Shown here: positions 41,832 to 50,351 of the stretch, one piece after another
Layout of the letters: every line of letters starts with the position of its first letter
Numbering within the stretch: position 1 is the first letter of the stretch
DNA from: Pseudomonas sp. N40(2020)
Lineage (GTDB): Bacteria > Pseudomonadota > Gammaproteobacteria > Pseudomonadales > Pseudomonadaceae
NCBI RefSeq assembly: GCF_014472415.1
Contig: NZ_JACSZV010000024.1
Coordinates: 1 to 64,000, forward strand
Direction of reading: 5' to 3'
Length of the DNA: 64,000 nucleotides
Translations under genes and position numbers: made by a program
The notes under the pieces: model-generated
What the model was told of the DNA's origin: nothing
Databases searched by the model: none
The model's input: the letters and a program-made list of their open reading frames with translations, nothing else

Positions 41832-43055
41832 GTGGCTCGCAACAAGGACGATCCCCGGGTTCCGAACCCACCGCAAGGCGACGGACATCACGTCACCTAC
41901 CGCTACATGACGGCCACTGAACTGGCCGAGCGCGAAGCCAGACAAAACGCTTACGACGCCATGCTGGCGCGGCAGGAGGCGTTTGAGCGCAATCGTGAGG
42001 TTGCAGCCAAAAAGCCTGATCCAGTGCGCGCCGGATGCGTGTTCGCCAAGTCCTGCAAGTTGCCGGACGCGATCATTGATTACTCCAATCCTTCGGGGAT
42101 GGTGCCGACCGATAGTTTGAAAGACTACGGCGACCTGATTCTGCTCGGTGCTCGCGAAGCTGATGAGACCGGTGGATTTCATCTCAAGAAAATCGGTGCA
42201 ACTGCCATCCCGGCAGGGTTTGGCAGTTTTGCATTGGCGGGGTCGGCTTTCGAAGCACTGCCCGCAATTGTATCCAGCGCAGTCATTACGCCATTGGTGG
42301 GCCTGGTGGCGCTGTTCATGCCATCAAACCTTGACGACAGTGCGCTATATACCGAGGAGCAATTGCGCAGACTTGAACAGGCGCGAACTCGTGTTCGGTT
42401 GAGAGTCGAGCAACAGGCTGATGGAAGCTTGAAGGGCTATGGTTTCTACACTGGCAAGAATCGCGATTGGGAAATGGTCGATGTCGTTCAGTTCACCGCG
42501 CGCGGTGACCGGTTCGTCGCCGACCTGAGTGAAGGCACCGAACTGCTCTGGACGCCTGCAGTGGATGGCTCAGACATCCTCGGTATTCCAGCGCTTGAGG
42601 CTGCACCGCAAGCACCGCATATCTGGGTTTATCCACCGACGAAAGCGGCGGATGGAATTCTGGTGAATCCGGTTTATCCGCCGGAGTACCGGGATTTCAT
42701 TTTGGTTTTTCCGGTGAGTTCGGGGGTAAAACCGTTATACGTTGTACTGAACACAGCACGCAAAGGCTTGGCACCTGCTGGCCATAGCTACCATAAACCG
42801 CCGACTACAGAGCAAATCACCGCATTTCCAGACTTGAAAAAAGTTAAAGACAAAAATCCCGTTCAGGGCGGAGGTGGACTTCGCAAGCGCTGGACAGATG
42901 CCAAAGGAAAGAAAATCTACGAATGGGATTCAAGGCATGGAGAGTTAGAAATGTACCGAAGTGATGGAACTCACCTGGGAGCCTTCGATCCCTACACAGG
43001 TGAGCAACGCGAAGGGCCTATAAAAGAAAGAAGCATCAAAAAAAGATATCTGTGA
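41832..43055 (+). CDS. Bacteriocin with colicin E3-type rRNase domain (S-type pyocin-like)
   Basis: 407 residues. The C-terminal 60 residues align by eye with the colicin E3/cloacin DF13 cytotoxic domain that cuts 16S rRNA at the decoding site: KRWTDAKGKKIYEWDSRHGE, then SDGTHLGAFDPYTG. Catalytic residues Asp366, His369, Glu373 and Arg400 correspond to E3 Asp510, His513, Glu517 and Arg545. The middle (about 170-340) is a pyocin-S/colicin translocation-like domain; a hydrophobic stretch lies at 126-165, and the N-terminus is a charged helix. It lacks a long receptor-binding region, so it is shorter than classical S-pyocins. GTG start with AAAGGA 7 nt upstream. The immunity gene follows after 7 bp. 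Confidence 0.88.
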   Translation: MARNKDDPRVPNPPQGDGHHVTYRYMTATELAEREARQNAYDAMLARQEAFERNREVAAKKPDPVRAGCVFAKSCKLPDAIIDYSNPSGMVPTDSLKDYGDLILLGAREADETGGFHLKKIGATAIPAGFGSFALAGSAFEALPAIVSSAVITPLVGLVALFMPSNLDDSALYTEEQLRRLEQARTRVRLRVEQQADGSLKGYGFYTGKNRDWEMVDVVQFTARGDRFVADLSEGTELLWTPAVDGSDILGIPALEAAPQAPHIWVYPPTKAADGILVNPVYPPEYRDFILVFPVSSGVKPLYVVLNTARKGLAPAGHSYHKPPTTEQITAFPDLKKVKDKNPVQGGGGLRKRWTDAKGKKIYEWDSRHGELEMYRSDGTHLGAFDPYTGEQREGPIKERSIKKRYL

Positions 43056-43062
43056 GGAAGAG

Positions 43063-43308
43063 ATGGGACTGGAACTGAGATTGGAGTGGTACGACACAGC
43101 AACCCTGCAATTCCAAGGCGAGGAGTCGTCAAAAGATCTGGGGGATGATGAATCAGTATTGAATGCCTTGGGCATTCCGGTGGAGGGCAACATCAATAAT
43201 GGCAGCTTCAACGTCGTCGAAAAGTGGGTTGCTACTATTCAGCCGTACTTTCAACATCAAATCGCCCTGAGTAACAACGACTATCAAATTTCGTTTGACT
43301 ACAGTTAA
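43063..43308 (+). CDS. Colicin E3/cloacin-type immunity protein
   Basis: 81 residues, MGLELRLEWYDTATLQFQGE, with KDLGDDESVLNALGIP and WVATIQPYFQHQIALSNNDY, closely following the ImmE3 pattern (GLKLDLTWFD..., SKDFGDDGSV, LQPYFNHQI). It should bind the rRNase domain one-to-one and protect the producer. GAGGAAGAG lies just before the ATG, 7 bp after the toxin stop. The AT content is visibly higher than in neighbouring genes, consistent with horizontal acquisition of the cassette. Confidence 0.92.
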   Translation: MGLELRLEWYDTATLQFQGEESSKDLGDDESVLNALGIPVEGNINNGSFNVVEKWVATIQPYFQHQIALSNNDYQISFDYS

Positions 43309-43335
43309 TACCGACAATCAGGCTGATTGACCTTA

Positions 43336-43587
43336 ATGCGCTACCTTTCGATCACCGGTTTTTTCCCTGATGAAGTTCAGGACGACTCCTTGCAGTTCGA
43401 GCTGGATATCACCGGTCGTGAGATGAATGAGAAAATTGCCCAACTCATAGAGTCCAAGCCCCTGAGCAAACTGGAACCCGGTGAGTTGTTGTTGAATCAG
43501 GATCAAGTAACGGCGTTGGAAGAACTTCTGAATGTCAGATTCCCGAAGGGTCTGGAGTATTTTATGGGCGTCTGTGCCGAGCAGTGA
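43336..43587 (+). CDS. Small acidic protein, possible second immunity protein
   Basis: 83 residues, MRYLSITGFFPDEVQDDSLQ ... QVTALEELLNVRFPKGLEYF. Acidic, soluble, no signal peptide. It follows the E3-type immunity gene by 27 bp on the same strand and shares its AT-rich codon use. Its size and position suggest an extra immunity gene left from another toxin, perhaps of the pyocin S6 immunity type, but I cannot confirm a family. ATG chosen over a TTG three codons upstream. Confidence 0.6.
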   Translation: MRYLSITGFFPDEVQDDSLQFELDITGREMNEKIAQLIESKPLSKLEPGELLLNQDQVTALEELLNVRFPKGLEYFMGVCAEQ

Positions 43588-43605
43588 GTTAGTGAATTGA
43601 AAATG

Positions 43606-43638
43606 AAAAACCCCGACCAGTCACCTGATCGGGGTTTT
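43606..43638. terminator. Bidirectional terminator
   Basis: AAAAACCCCGACCAG-TCAC-CTGATCGGGGTTTTCTTTT; works for the bacteriocin operon (plus) and for the glycine-zipper lipoprotein gene (minus). Confidence 0.9.
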
Positions 43639-43658
43639 CTTTTGCCGCTCGTTCCCGC

Positions 43659-44123
43659 TTAGTGCGAAACGCGGCTGGTCCCGCCAACGGTCGAAATCCG
43701 CACACGCTCACCAACGCGGAACACTTCATTCTCCTGAACCTGCTGCACATAGGCGCGCATGCTGCCGTCGTCTTCGCGCACGGTGATTTCCACACCTTGG
43801 GTACGCGTCAGGCCTTCTTCGGTCGCCGAGCCGATCAGACCACCCGCCACCGCACCGATCACAGCAGCGACGATGCTGCCTTTACCGCCACCGATGGCGC
43901 TGCCGCCGACACCGCCGACCACTGCGCCTGCTGCGCCGCCGATCGGGGTCTTGGTGCCTTCGATTTTCACCGGACGCAGGGATTCGATGGTACCCATGCG
44001 AATCGTCTGCACGCGACGCGCTTCGTCACGGGAGTAGGAGTCACCGGTCAGGCTCGATTGGCAGCCGGTAAGCAACATCGCCATCGTGGAAAAGGAAGCA
44101 ACCAGCAGAACAGACTTACGCAT
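43659..44123 (-). CDS. Glycine-zipper outer-membrane lipoprotein (SlyB-like)
   Basis: 154 residues. Lipoprotein signal MRKSVLLVASFSTMAMLLTGC with lipobox LTGC; then a glycine-zipper 2TM segment (IGGAAGAVVGGVGGSAIGGG ... IGAVAGGLIGSATEE, residues about 65-105) and a small C-terminal beta domain (VEITVREDDGSMRAYVQ, FRVGERVRISTV). This is the Pcp/SlyB arrangement, linked to outer-membrane integrity. GGAG lies 8 nt before the ATG at 44123; longer frames are rejected. Confidence 0.85.
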   Translation of the reverse strand: MRKSVLLVASFSTMAMLLTGCQSSLTGDSYSRDEARRVQTIRMGTIESLRPVKIEGTKTPIGGAAGAVVGGVGGSAIGGGKGSIVAAVIGAVAGGLIGSATEEGLTRTQGVEITVREDDGSMRAYVQQVQENEVFRVGERVRISTVGGTSRVSH

Positions 44124-44290
44124 AGCATCAACTCCAAAGGACAGGTATTCATTAAACTCCGCAGCTTGACGCCTGTCACGGCGCAGCTCGGATAAAATTG
44201 CTTTCATTCAGGCCCGGTACAGGCGCCCTTCGAACTCACCCAACATTAGCGCCAAATTCCATTTCTTGCGCCGCCGACCCAAGGATTTTC

Positions 44291-44527
44291 ATGGATTACT
44301 TCATCATTGTCGTCACCACCGTCGCCGGTCTGTACTTCCATGGGTGGCTGTACGTACGGATCAAACGCTGGATGGATCGCGATCTTGCGTTGTCGCTGGC
44401 CGGCAAGGATGAAGGCAAACGCGCTTTTATGCTTGAACAATTGGCCCACGCACATTCGCAGAAGATCAAGCGTCGGGACCTGCCGAAGTGGCTTGAGGCC
44501 GCTGCGGCAGGGTATCCCGCTCGGTAG
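44291..44527 (+). CDS. Small single-TM conserved-type membrane protein
   Basis: 78 residues: one N-terminal TM helix (MDYFIIVVTTVAGLYFHGWL) followed by a basic cytoplasmic part (YVRIKRWMDRDLALSLAGKD...) rich in Lys/Arg and helical. AAGGA sits 5 nt before the ATG, which fixes the start. It ends 5 bp before the converging pdxH stop. Family not recognised. Confidence 0.72.
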   Translation: MDYFIIVVTTVAGLYFHGWLYVRIKRWMDRDLALSLAGKDEGKRAFMLEQLAHAHSQKIKRRDLPKWLEAAAAGYPAR

Positions 44528-44532
44528 ACTGC

Positions 44533-45180
44533 TTAAGGTGCCAGACGTTCAAGAATCCAGTCGGCGCCCTGCAAACGGTAGTTGAGGCGATCGTGCAGAC
44601 GGCTCGGACGGCCCTGCCAGAATTCGATGCGCTCGGGCAGCAATCGGTAACCGCCCCAATGTTCCGGACAATCCGGCTGAGTATCGCTGAAGCGTTGCTC
44701 GGTCGCCTTGAGCAAATCCTCCAGTTCCCCGCGCCCGTTGATCACCCGGCTCTGCGGTGATGCCCAGGCACCGAGGCGGCTGCCCAGTGGACGCACCTGG
44801 TAATACGCATCGGATTCTTGCGTGGTGACCTTCACCACCCGCCCTTCGATGCGCACCTGGCGCTCCAGGGTCGGCCAGAAGAAGGTCATGGCGGCAAACG
44901 GATTGGCCGCCAGATGCTGGCCCTTGGCGCTGTCGTAATTGGTGAAGAAGGTGAAACCCTGCTCGTCCAGGCCCTTGAGCAGCAGAATGCGGCAATGCGG
45001 ACGCCCCTCCGCATCGACCGTGGCCAGGGTCAAGGCGTTGGCTTCCACCGGCGCCTGCTCGGTTTTCACCGCGTCGGCGAACCATTGGTGGAACAGCGCA
45101 AACGGCTCGGCCGGGGCTTGTGCCTCGGTCAAACCGTCCCGGGTGTAATCACGACGCATATCTGCCAGAGCCTGGGTCAT
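44533..45180 (-). CDS. pdxH: Pyridoxine/pyridoxamine 5'-phosphate oxidase
   Basis: FMN enzyme making pyridoxal 5'-phosphate, 215 residues. Conserved blocks: RILLLKGLDEQGFTFFTNYD (FMN phosphate contact), AMTFFWPTLERQVRIEG, SRLGAWASPQSRVI and the C-terminal signature GRPSRLHDRLNYR. The N-terminal MRRDYTRDGL is the usual substrate-lid segment. Monocistronic or first before the OmpA gene, which is upstream on the same strand with a 24-bp gap, so they may be co-transcribed. Confidence 0.96.
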   Translation of the reverse strand: MTQALADMRRDYTRDGLTEAQAPAEPFALFHQWFADAVKTEQAPVEANALTLATVDAEGRPHCRILLLKGLDEQGFTFFTNYDSAKGQHLAANPFAAMTFFWPTLERQVRIEGRVVKVTTQESDAYYQVRPLGSRLGAWASPQSRVINGRGELEDLLKATEQRFSDTQPDCPEHWGGYRLLPERIEFWQGRPSRLHDRLNYRLQGADWILERLAP

Positions 45181-45204
45181 GGCGCATTCCTTTTCGTTAG
45201 CGGA

Positions 45205-46308
45205 TCACTTCTTGGTGGCATCGGTCGCGGCGACTTTCTTGTCGGTCGCGGCGGCTTTGGCTGGAGCGGTTTTCTTCGCTGGAGCCTTCGCCGGTGCCTT
45301 TTTGGCTGGAGCCTTGGCGGCGGCTTTCTTCGCCGGGGCTTTCTTGGTGGCCGGTACAGCAGCTTTTTTCGCGGCTGGCGCCGGGGTTACCGGTTTGGCC
45401 ACTGGCTTGGCGTCCTGCGCAGCAACCAGGGTCACTGGCTTCGGCGCTGGCATGTTGTATTTGCTCAGCAGCGCAACCATGGTGTTCTGCGGAGTCACCA
45501 GCATTTCAACGCGACGGTTGAGGGCACGACCTTCAACGCTGTCGTTGGCGGCACGTGGCGCTTCAGAACCCATGCCGCGCAGCATCAGGCGATCACGCTG
45601 CAAGCCGCTGAGACGGAAGATCGCCGCAATGGCTTGAGCACGTTCCTGACTCAATTTGATGTTGGCCGGCGCAGCGCCGCTGGAGTCGCTGTGACCGAGT
45701 ACCAGAACGGCGGTTTTCGGGTCGGCTTCGAGGATTTTCGCCACGCGGGTAAACGGGCCAAGCGTGACTGGCAGCAGCATCGCCGGACGATCCGGGTTGA
45801 ATGAGCCTTCGACCGGCGCGGTGACGACTAGCACATTGTCGCGGCGCTCGAGTTGCAGATTGCTGTCCTGAATGGCAGTACGCAGGCGCGGCTCGTAGTC
45901 GTCAAGCCAAGCCTGAGTGACTTTCGGATCCGGCATCGGCACCACTTTGGCGGTGTCCTGATCCTTGCCGCCAAACGGCCACCACCACTTGCCGCCCTTG
46001 TCAGCCTCGGCTTTGGCCACGGCGACCGGTTTGGCTTCAGGCTTCACTTCAGGCTTGGCATCTGCCTTGGCGGTCGAATCGTCGGAGCCGAACGGCCAAT
46101 ACCATGGGTTGCTGCTTTCAGTTTTGGCAACCGGCGCAGTAGCAGCAGGCTTCAACGGTGCTGGGGCCTGTGCCGGCTCTTTGGCCGCCACTTTGTCGGA
46201 AGAACCAAACGGCCACCAACTGCCGCCGTCCGCATCATTTTTAGGAGTCTGTGCACAACCGGTGATCGCAACACACAGGGCCAGGGCGAGTGTCTTTTTA
46301 GATGACAT
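45205..46308 (-). CDS. OmpA-family lipoprotein with histone H1-like basic tail
   Basis: 367 residues. Lipobox at AITGC (Cys18). Residues about 25-125 contain three spaced WPFG motifs (SWWPFGSSD, WYWPFGSDD, WWWPFGGKD) in Ala/Pro/Lys linkers. An OmpA C-like domain follows (about 165-280): VLVLGHSDSSGAAPANIKLS, then QERAQAIAAIF and NRRVEML, expected to bind peptidoglycan. The last 75 residues are Lys/Ala/Pro repeats (KKAPAKKAAAKAPAKKAPAK type) like the AlgP/histone H1 tails of pseudomonads. An outer-membrane lipoprotein with such a tail is unusual. It lies 24 bp upstream of pdxH. Confidence 0.85.
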   Translation of the reverse strand: MSSKKTLALALCVAITGCAQTPKNDADGGSWWPFGSSDKVAAKEPAQAPAPLKPAATAPVAKTESSNPWYWPFGSDDSTAKADAKPEVKPEAKPVAVAKAEADKGGKWWWPFGGKDQDTAKVVPMPDPKVTQAWLDDYEPRLRTAIQDSNLQLERRDNVLVVTAPVEGSFNPDRPAMLLPVTLGPFTRVAKILEADPKTAVLVLGHSDSSGAAPANIKLSQERAQAIAAIFRLSGLQRDRLMLRGMGSEAPRAANDSVEGRALNRRVEMLVTPQNTMVALLSKYNMPAPKPVTLVAAQDAKPVAKPVTPAPAAKKAAVPATKKAPAKKAAAKAPAKKAPAKAPAKKTAPAKAAATDKKVAATDATKK

Positions 46309-46421
46309 TGAAAATCCACAAAATGAAGTAATGAAAAATCAGAGCACTTTCGCCCGGATAAACTGTCGGTTTGAATCGAAAAACCTTTCGAGGTTCCGGC
46401 CCTGGAACCTCTGATGACGCT

Positions 46422-47573
46422 TTACAGACAAGTGGCAAGCACCCGCGCGAGCTTTTGCGCGCGCGGATCCATCAAGACGTACGGCCCAAGGGTATTTGTC
46501 ACAAAACCAAACGCGACATCATGCTCAGGGTCAGCAAAACCGATCGAGCCGCCCGCGCCCGGATGCCCGAACGCACGCGGGCCGAGGCCGTAGGTGGCAT
46601 TCGGTACGTCGGGTTGATCAAGCATGCAGCCCAGACCGAAACGGGTGCGAGTCAGCAGGGTCTTGTCCTCGCCGATACTGTGTTCGCGGGTCAGTTCTTC
46701 AAGCATGTCGCTTTCGAGCAGGCTGCCGTCGAGCAAACCGGCGTAGAACCCGGCCAGACTCCTTGCATTGCCGTGGCCATTGGCCGCCGGCTGCTGCATG
46801 CGCCGCCATTCCGGTTTGTTCGTGCTGGTCAGCACCGACGGTGGATTGGTAAAGGCGCGGGTGGTCATGGCGGTCGGCTCGCGCATCGTCACTTGCAGCA
46901 GACGCTGAGCGGCGGCGTCGCCGGCATTGCCCTTGCCGCGGGCGATGTGCGCCACACGATGGAATTCTTCGTCCGCCAGACCGACGTGAAAATCCAGACC
47001 CAATGGTTTGGCGACACGGGCAACGATCGATTCACCCGGCCCGCGACCATCGGCACGACGGAGCAGTTCGCCGATCAACCAACCGTAAGTGATCGCGGCA
47101 TAGCCGTGACCGGTGCCCGGCGCCCACCAGGGTGCTTCGGCCGCGAGGGCGTCGACCATGGTTTGCCATTCATAGAGCGCTTCGGGGGCCAGCAGCTCGC
47201 GCAAAGCCGGCAGGCCGGCCTGATGGCAGAGCAATTGGCGCAGGGTAACGGACTCTTTGCCAGCGGCGGCGAACTCCGGCCAGTAGCGGGCAACGGGAGC
47301 ATCCAGGTGCAACTTGCCTTCGGCGACCAATTGCAGAGCCGTGACGGCGGTAAAGGTTTTGGTGCAGGAGAACAGGTTGGCGATGGTGTCGCTGTGCCAG
47401 GCCTCGGCGCCGTCCTTGTCGGCGGTGCCGGACCAGAGGTCGAGGACGGTTTCTCCGCCGACCTTGATGCACAAAGCTGCGCCGCGTTCCTGGGGATCGT
47501 CGAACAGTGCGGCGAATGCCTCGCGCACCGCATCGAATTGAAGCTCGTAATGTCCCTGAATCTGCACCCGCAA
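46422..47573 (-). CDS. Serine hydrolase, beta-lactamase/EstB family
   Basis: 383 residues with the class C beta-lactamase/esterase VIII fold: SxxK motif Ser69-Cys-Thr-Lys72 (FSCTKTFTAV), a Tyr-containing block near HGYAAITYGWLIGEL, and the C-terminal FGHPGAGGSIGFADPE that replaces the KTG box. No signal peptide, so probably cytoplasmic and an esterase/amidase rather than a resistance enzyme. DLWSGTADKDG near residue 45 is typical of the EstB/LACTB group. Monocistronic. Confidence 0.87.
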   Translation of the reverse strand: MRVQIQGHYELQFDAVREAFAALFDDPQERGAALCIKVGGETVLDLWSGTADKDGAEAWHSDTIANLFSCTKTFTAVTALQLVAEGKLHLDAPVARYWPEFAAAGKESVTLRQLLCHQAGLPALRELLAPEALYEWQTMVDALAAEAPWWAPGTGHGYAAITYGWLIGELLRRADGRGPGESIVARVAKPLGLDFHVGLADEEFHRVAHIARGKGNAGDAAAQRLLQVTMREPTAMTTRAFTNPPSVLTSTNKPEWRRMQQPAANGHGNARSLAGFYAGLLDGSLLESDMLEELTREHSIGEDKTLLTRTRFGLGCMLDQPDVPNATYGLGPRAFGHPGAGGSIGFADPEHDVAFGFVTNTLGPYVLMDPRAQKLARVLATCL

Positions 47574-47668
47574 CTCCCCCGCGAAAACGCTCTACAAAGT
47601 GGCCCGCATTGTTCCAGCCCTTGAGGGTTTTGGGAACAGCTGTGGGCTAGGCGGTCGGATCAAAAGCA

Positions 47669-47747
47669 AGATCAAAAGATCGCAGCCTGCGGCGGCTCCT
47701 ACAGAGAAGCGCGTCCCATGCAGGAGCTGCCGAAGGCTGCGATCTTT
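47669..47747. repeat. Imperfect inverted GATCGCAGCC-family element
   Basis: GATCAAAAGATCGCAGCCTG... and the opposing CAGGAGCTGCCGAAGGCTGC...CTTT, about 30-bp arms with a few mismatches and a 17-nt loop, between two same-strand genes. Confidence 0.8.
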
Positions 47748-47760
47748 AGCGCATCACGCC

Positions 47761-50256
47761 TTAATGACCATTGCCCGAATGCCCACCGGCATGGCCATCG
47801 CCCTGCCCCGGGCCTTTGCCGGCCTCACCTTTCCTGCCGCCTTCGGCTTCATGGACCGCTGCGGCTTTCTCCGCCTGTTTGCCAAGTTGATCAACCGCCT
47901 GCAAATTGCTCTTGCGTACCGTCTCGACAAAGCCCTGATACGGCAGATCCGTCACCCCGACCAAACCGAAGTGGCCGTTCTCGCCATCCTGTAGACGCCC
48001 GGTCACCGGTTGGTCCAGATACTGGAACCAGTGCACGCCGACAATCGACGGCTCGCTCAGCGCCTGTTTGAGGAAGTTGGCGTACGCCGCACCGCGATCC
48101 TCTTCCTTGGCCAGTTGCGTCACGCCGCCCCAGAACGGGCCGCGATCAGCAGAGCCGAAGTTGAACTCGGTAATCAGCACCGGTTTGTCCATAGCGTTCA
48201 ATGCGGCGAAGTCATAGCCGTCTTGCGGCTTGAGGGTGTACATGTTGAAGCTCAGCACATCGCAATACTGCGCGCAGGAGGCCACGGCTTCCGGGGTGCT
48301 GATGGCAAAACGGCCGCCGAGCAGCAGTTGATTCGGCGCGTGCCATTTCAGCGAGTCGGAGATGGTCTTGAAGTAGGTATCGGCGAAGACCTTCTGGAAG
48401 TATTTGAAGTCAGCCTCGATTTCCGGGTGCTCCGGATTCGGCAGCGGTGGCACGAAGCCCGGATCTTCCATCAATTCCCACGCCGGCAGGTCAATACCCC
48501 AGGCCTTCGACAGCCCCGCCTGGTTGCGGTACTTGTCGCGCAATTGCTTGAGGAACGCGCGTTTGGCCGGCACGTCGGTAGTCATTTTCAGGGTGCCGTA
48601 AGCCAGTGCGTAGCGCGATTGCGGATCGTTGCCCGCGCCCGCCCAGGCCAATTCGTTGTCGGCGAAGTAACCGATCAGCCAAGGATCGTCGCGGTGATCG
48701 CGGGCCGCGATGGCCACGGCGCGCTCGGTGGCCATGGCGAAACGCGGGTCGAACGGGTCAGGCATGGCGCCCCACCAGTCGTTGCCGGTACTGATGCTGG
48801 CGTAATCGCCGACGATCGCCAGCGGCAAGGTGTAGGGCACGCGTTCCGCGTCGCTCAGCGAGTCAGCACTCCAGTTGCCGACCGTGTTGAAGCCCCAGGC
48901 TTGCAGACGATCAAGGGCGTGGCTAGCCCACTTCTGCTCATCGACCGTGGCGGTGCACGGAGTAGTGACGGGTTGATCAGCGGCTTTTTCAGCCGTCGTC
49001 GCCACGGCGTCGGTTTTCGCCGCTTCGGCGACACCGGCCTTCGGTTCGCTTGACTGTGCCGCAGGCTCGGCGGCTTTCACTGCGGTTTCTTCAACTGCGC
49101 CAGCCTTGGCCGCTTCAGCGACCCCGGCCTTGCTGTCGCTATCCGGTTTGCAGGGCTCGCCGTAAACCCGCTGCAGGTTAGCGCCGTAGAAGTCATACCA
49201 GCGCCCATTGCCGTAGCCTCGGCCCTGATCGGCGCCGTTGCCGCCACGGTTGTCGCCCTCGCCAAAGTGACTGGCGAGCGGTTCGTCGGGTTTTGGCAGG
49301 GACTCGAACATCCACTCGCGCCCGGCCACGTAGGTCTGGTTGACGTCGGGGGTGACGGTGTTGACGCCAAGGGAATAGAACGGATGCCCCTCAGGCGTGA
49401 CCAGATACCAACGGCCATCACGTTTTTCGGTGCGGAAGAAACCGCTGGCCTTGAACGCCGGGCCTTTGCTCCAGCCGCCGAACTTGTCCAGCGAGGACTT
49501 TTCGCGCTCGGCCAGCCAGGTTTTCAGCTGTTGCTGGTCCTTGGCGGCGGCGGATTTGAGTTGTTCGTCACTGGCAATTTTTTCCGGCCATTTGCTGCGG
49601 GTCGATTGCCCGTAAGCGTCAACCAGATTGCCGTACACCGCTTGCGTGACCGCCTCACCGTCCTGCACACCAAAGCGCTCGAGCAGCAAACTCTGGGCAA
49701 CTTTCGGCTGTTCCATCGACAGGCTCACCGATACCACTTGGCTGCGATCGATTTCGCCGGTGCTGCTGGCGAGCAGAATCCGCTGGCCATCAACGGTCAT
49801 TGGCATCGGTGGCCCGGCTTTCATGCCCTTGCTAAGCGGCGTAGTCGCCACCAACGGCACCAGCAAGGTTTGCGCAGGGCCGGCCGGCAGGTCGACGCGG
49901 CTGGTCAATGTCTGGCCATTGTTGCTCTGGATCTGCACGTAGACCGTCACGGCCCAGTTCATTGCGCTCTGAATGCGCAGGCTCATCATGCCGGACTGCG
50001 ACCAGTCCCAGGCGCCGGTTTGCGGGGTCAGGCGCAAGGTCGGGCGGGCCGCCGGGTTGAAAGTCACGCGTCGCAGCACTTCACCTTCCGGGGTTTGCTC
50101 GGCGTTGGCTTGCGGCAGGTCGGCGTTTTCAGTGGCGATTTTCACCACGTCGGCGGGACGGACAAAGTTGAACAGTGTTTGCGGCGCAGCAGGCGCCGCC
50201 AGCAACGGGGCAGCGAAGATCAAGGCAAACACGGCAGGCAACGAACGGCGGATCAT
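47761..50256 (-). CDS. Secreted agarase-like glycoside hydrolase
   Basis: 831 residues from MIRRSLPAVFALIFAAPLLA, a Sec signal. An N-terminal beta-sandwich-like part is followed by the catalytic barrel beginning RWYLVTPEGHPFYSLGVNTV. Glu535 in YFADNELAW and Glu697 in VLITEFNFGS are the likely acid/base and nucleophile, as in clan-A families such as GH50 or GH42-like enzymes; 'beta-agarase' is the usual label but the true substrate is unknown. Residues about 375-425 hold an Ala/Glu/Lys-rich insert with a duplicated KAGVAEAAK unit. The C-terminus is Gly/His-rich (GDGHAGGHSGNGH). GGGAGAA 10 nt before the ATG. Confidence 0.75.
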   Translation of the reverse strand: MIRRSLPAVFALIFAAPLLAAPAAPQTLFNFVRPADVVKIATENADLPQANAEQTPEGEVLRRVTFNPAARPTLRLTPQTGAWDWSQSGMMSLRIQSAMNWAVTVYVQIQSNNGQTLTSRVDLPAGPAQTLLVPLVATTPLSKGMKAGPPMPMTVDGQRILLASSTGEIDRSQVVSVSLSMEQPKVAQSLLLERFGVQDGEAVTQAVYGNLVDAYGQSTRSKWPEKIASDEQLKSAAAKDQQQLKTWLAEREKSSLDKFGGWSKGPAFKASGFFRTEKRDGRWYLVTPEGHPFYSLGVNTVTPDVNQTYVAGREWMFESLPKPDEPLASHFGEGDNRGGNGADQGRGYGNGRWYDFYGANLQRVYGEPCKPDSDSKAGVAEAAKAGAVEETAVKAAEPAAQSSEPKAGVAEAAKTDAVATTAEKAADQPVTTPCTATVDEQKWASHALDRLQAWGFNTVGNWSADSLSDAERVPYTLPLAIVGDYASISTGNDWWGAMPDPFDPRFAMATERAVAIAARDHRDDPWLIGYFADNELAWAGAGNDPQSRYALAYGTLKMTTDVPAKRAFLKQLRDKYRNQAGLSKAWGIDLPAWELMEDPGFVPPLPNPEHPEIEADFKYFQKVFADTYFKTISDSLKWHAPNQLLLGGRFAISTPEAVASCAQYCDVLSFNMYTLKPQDGYDFAALNAMDKPVLITEFNFGSADRGPFWGGVTQLAKEEDRGAAYANFLKQALSEPSIVGVHWFQYLDQPVTGRLQDGENGHFGLVGVTDLPYQGFVETVRKSNLQAVDQLGKQAEKAAAVHEAEGGRKGEAGKGPGQGDGHAGGHSGNGH

Positions 50257-50351
50257 AAGAACGGAGTTCTCCCTAACGACCAACAATGGCCAATGGAAAA
50301 GCGATAACAGAGAGATAGACAACAAAGTGGGCAAAACTGCCCACCTATGTC

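Noticed and set aside
46422..47573. Serine hydrolase as an AmpC-type resistance beta-lactamase
   Set aside because: There is no signal peptide and the C-terminal box is FGHPGAGG rather than KTG, which points to the esterase (EstB/LACTB) group.
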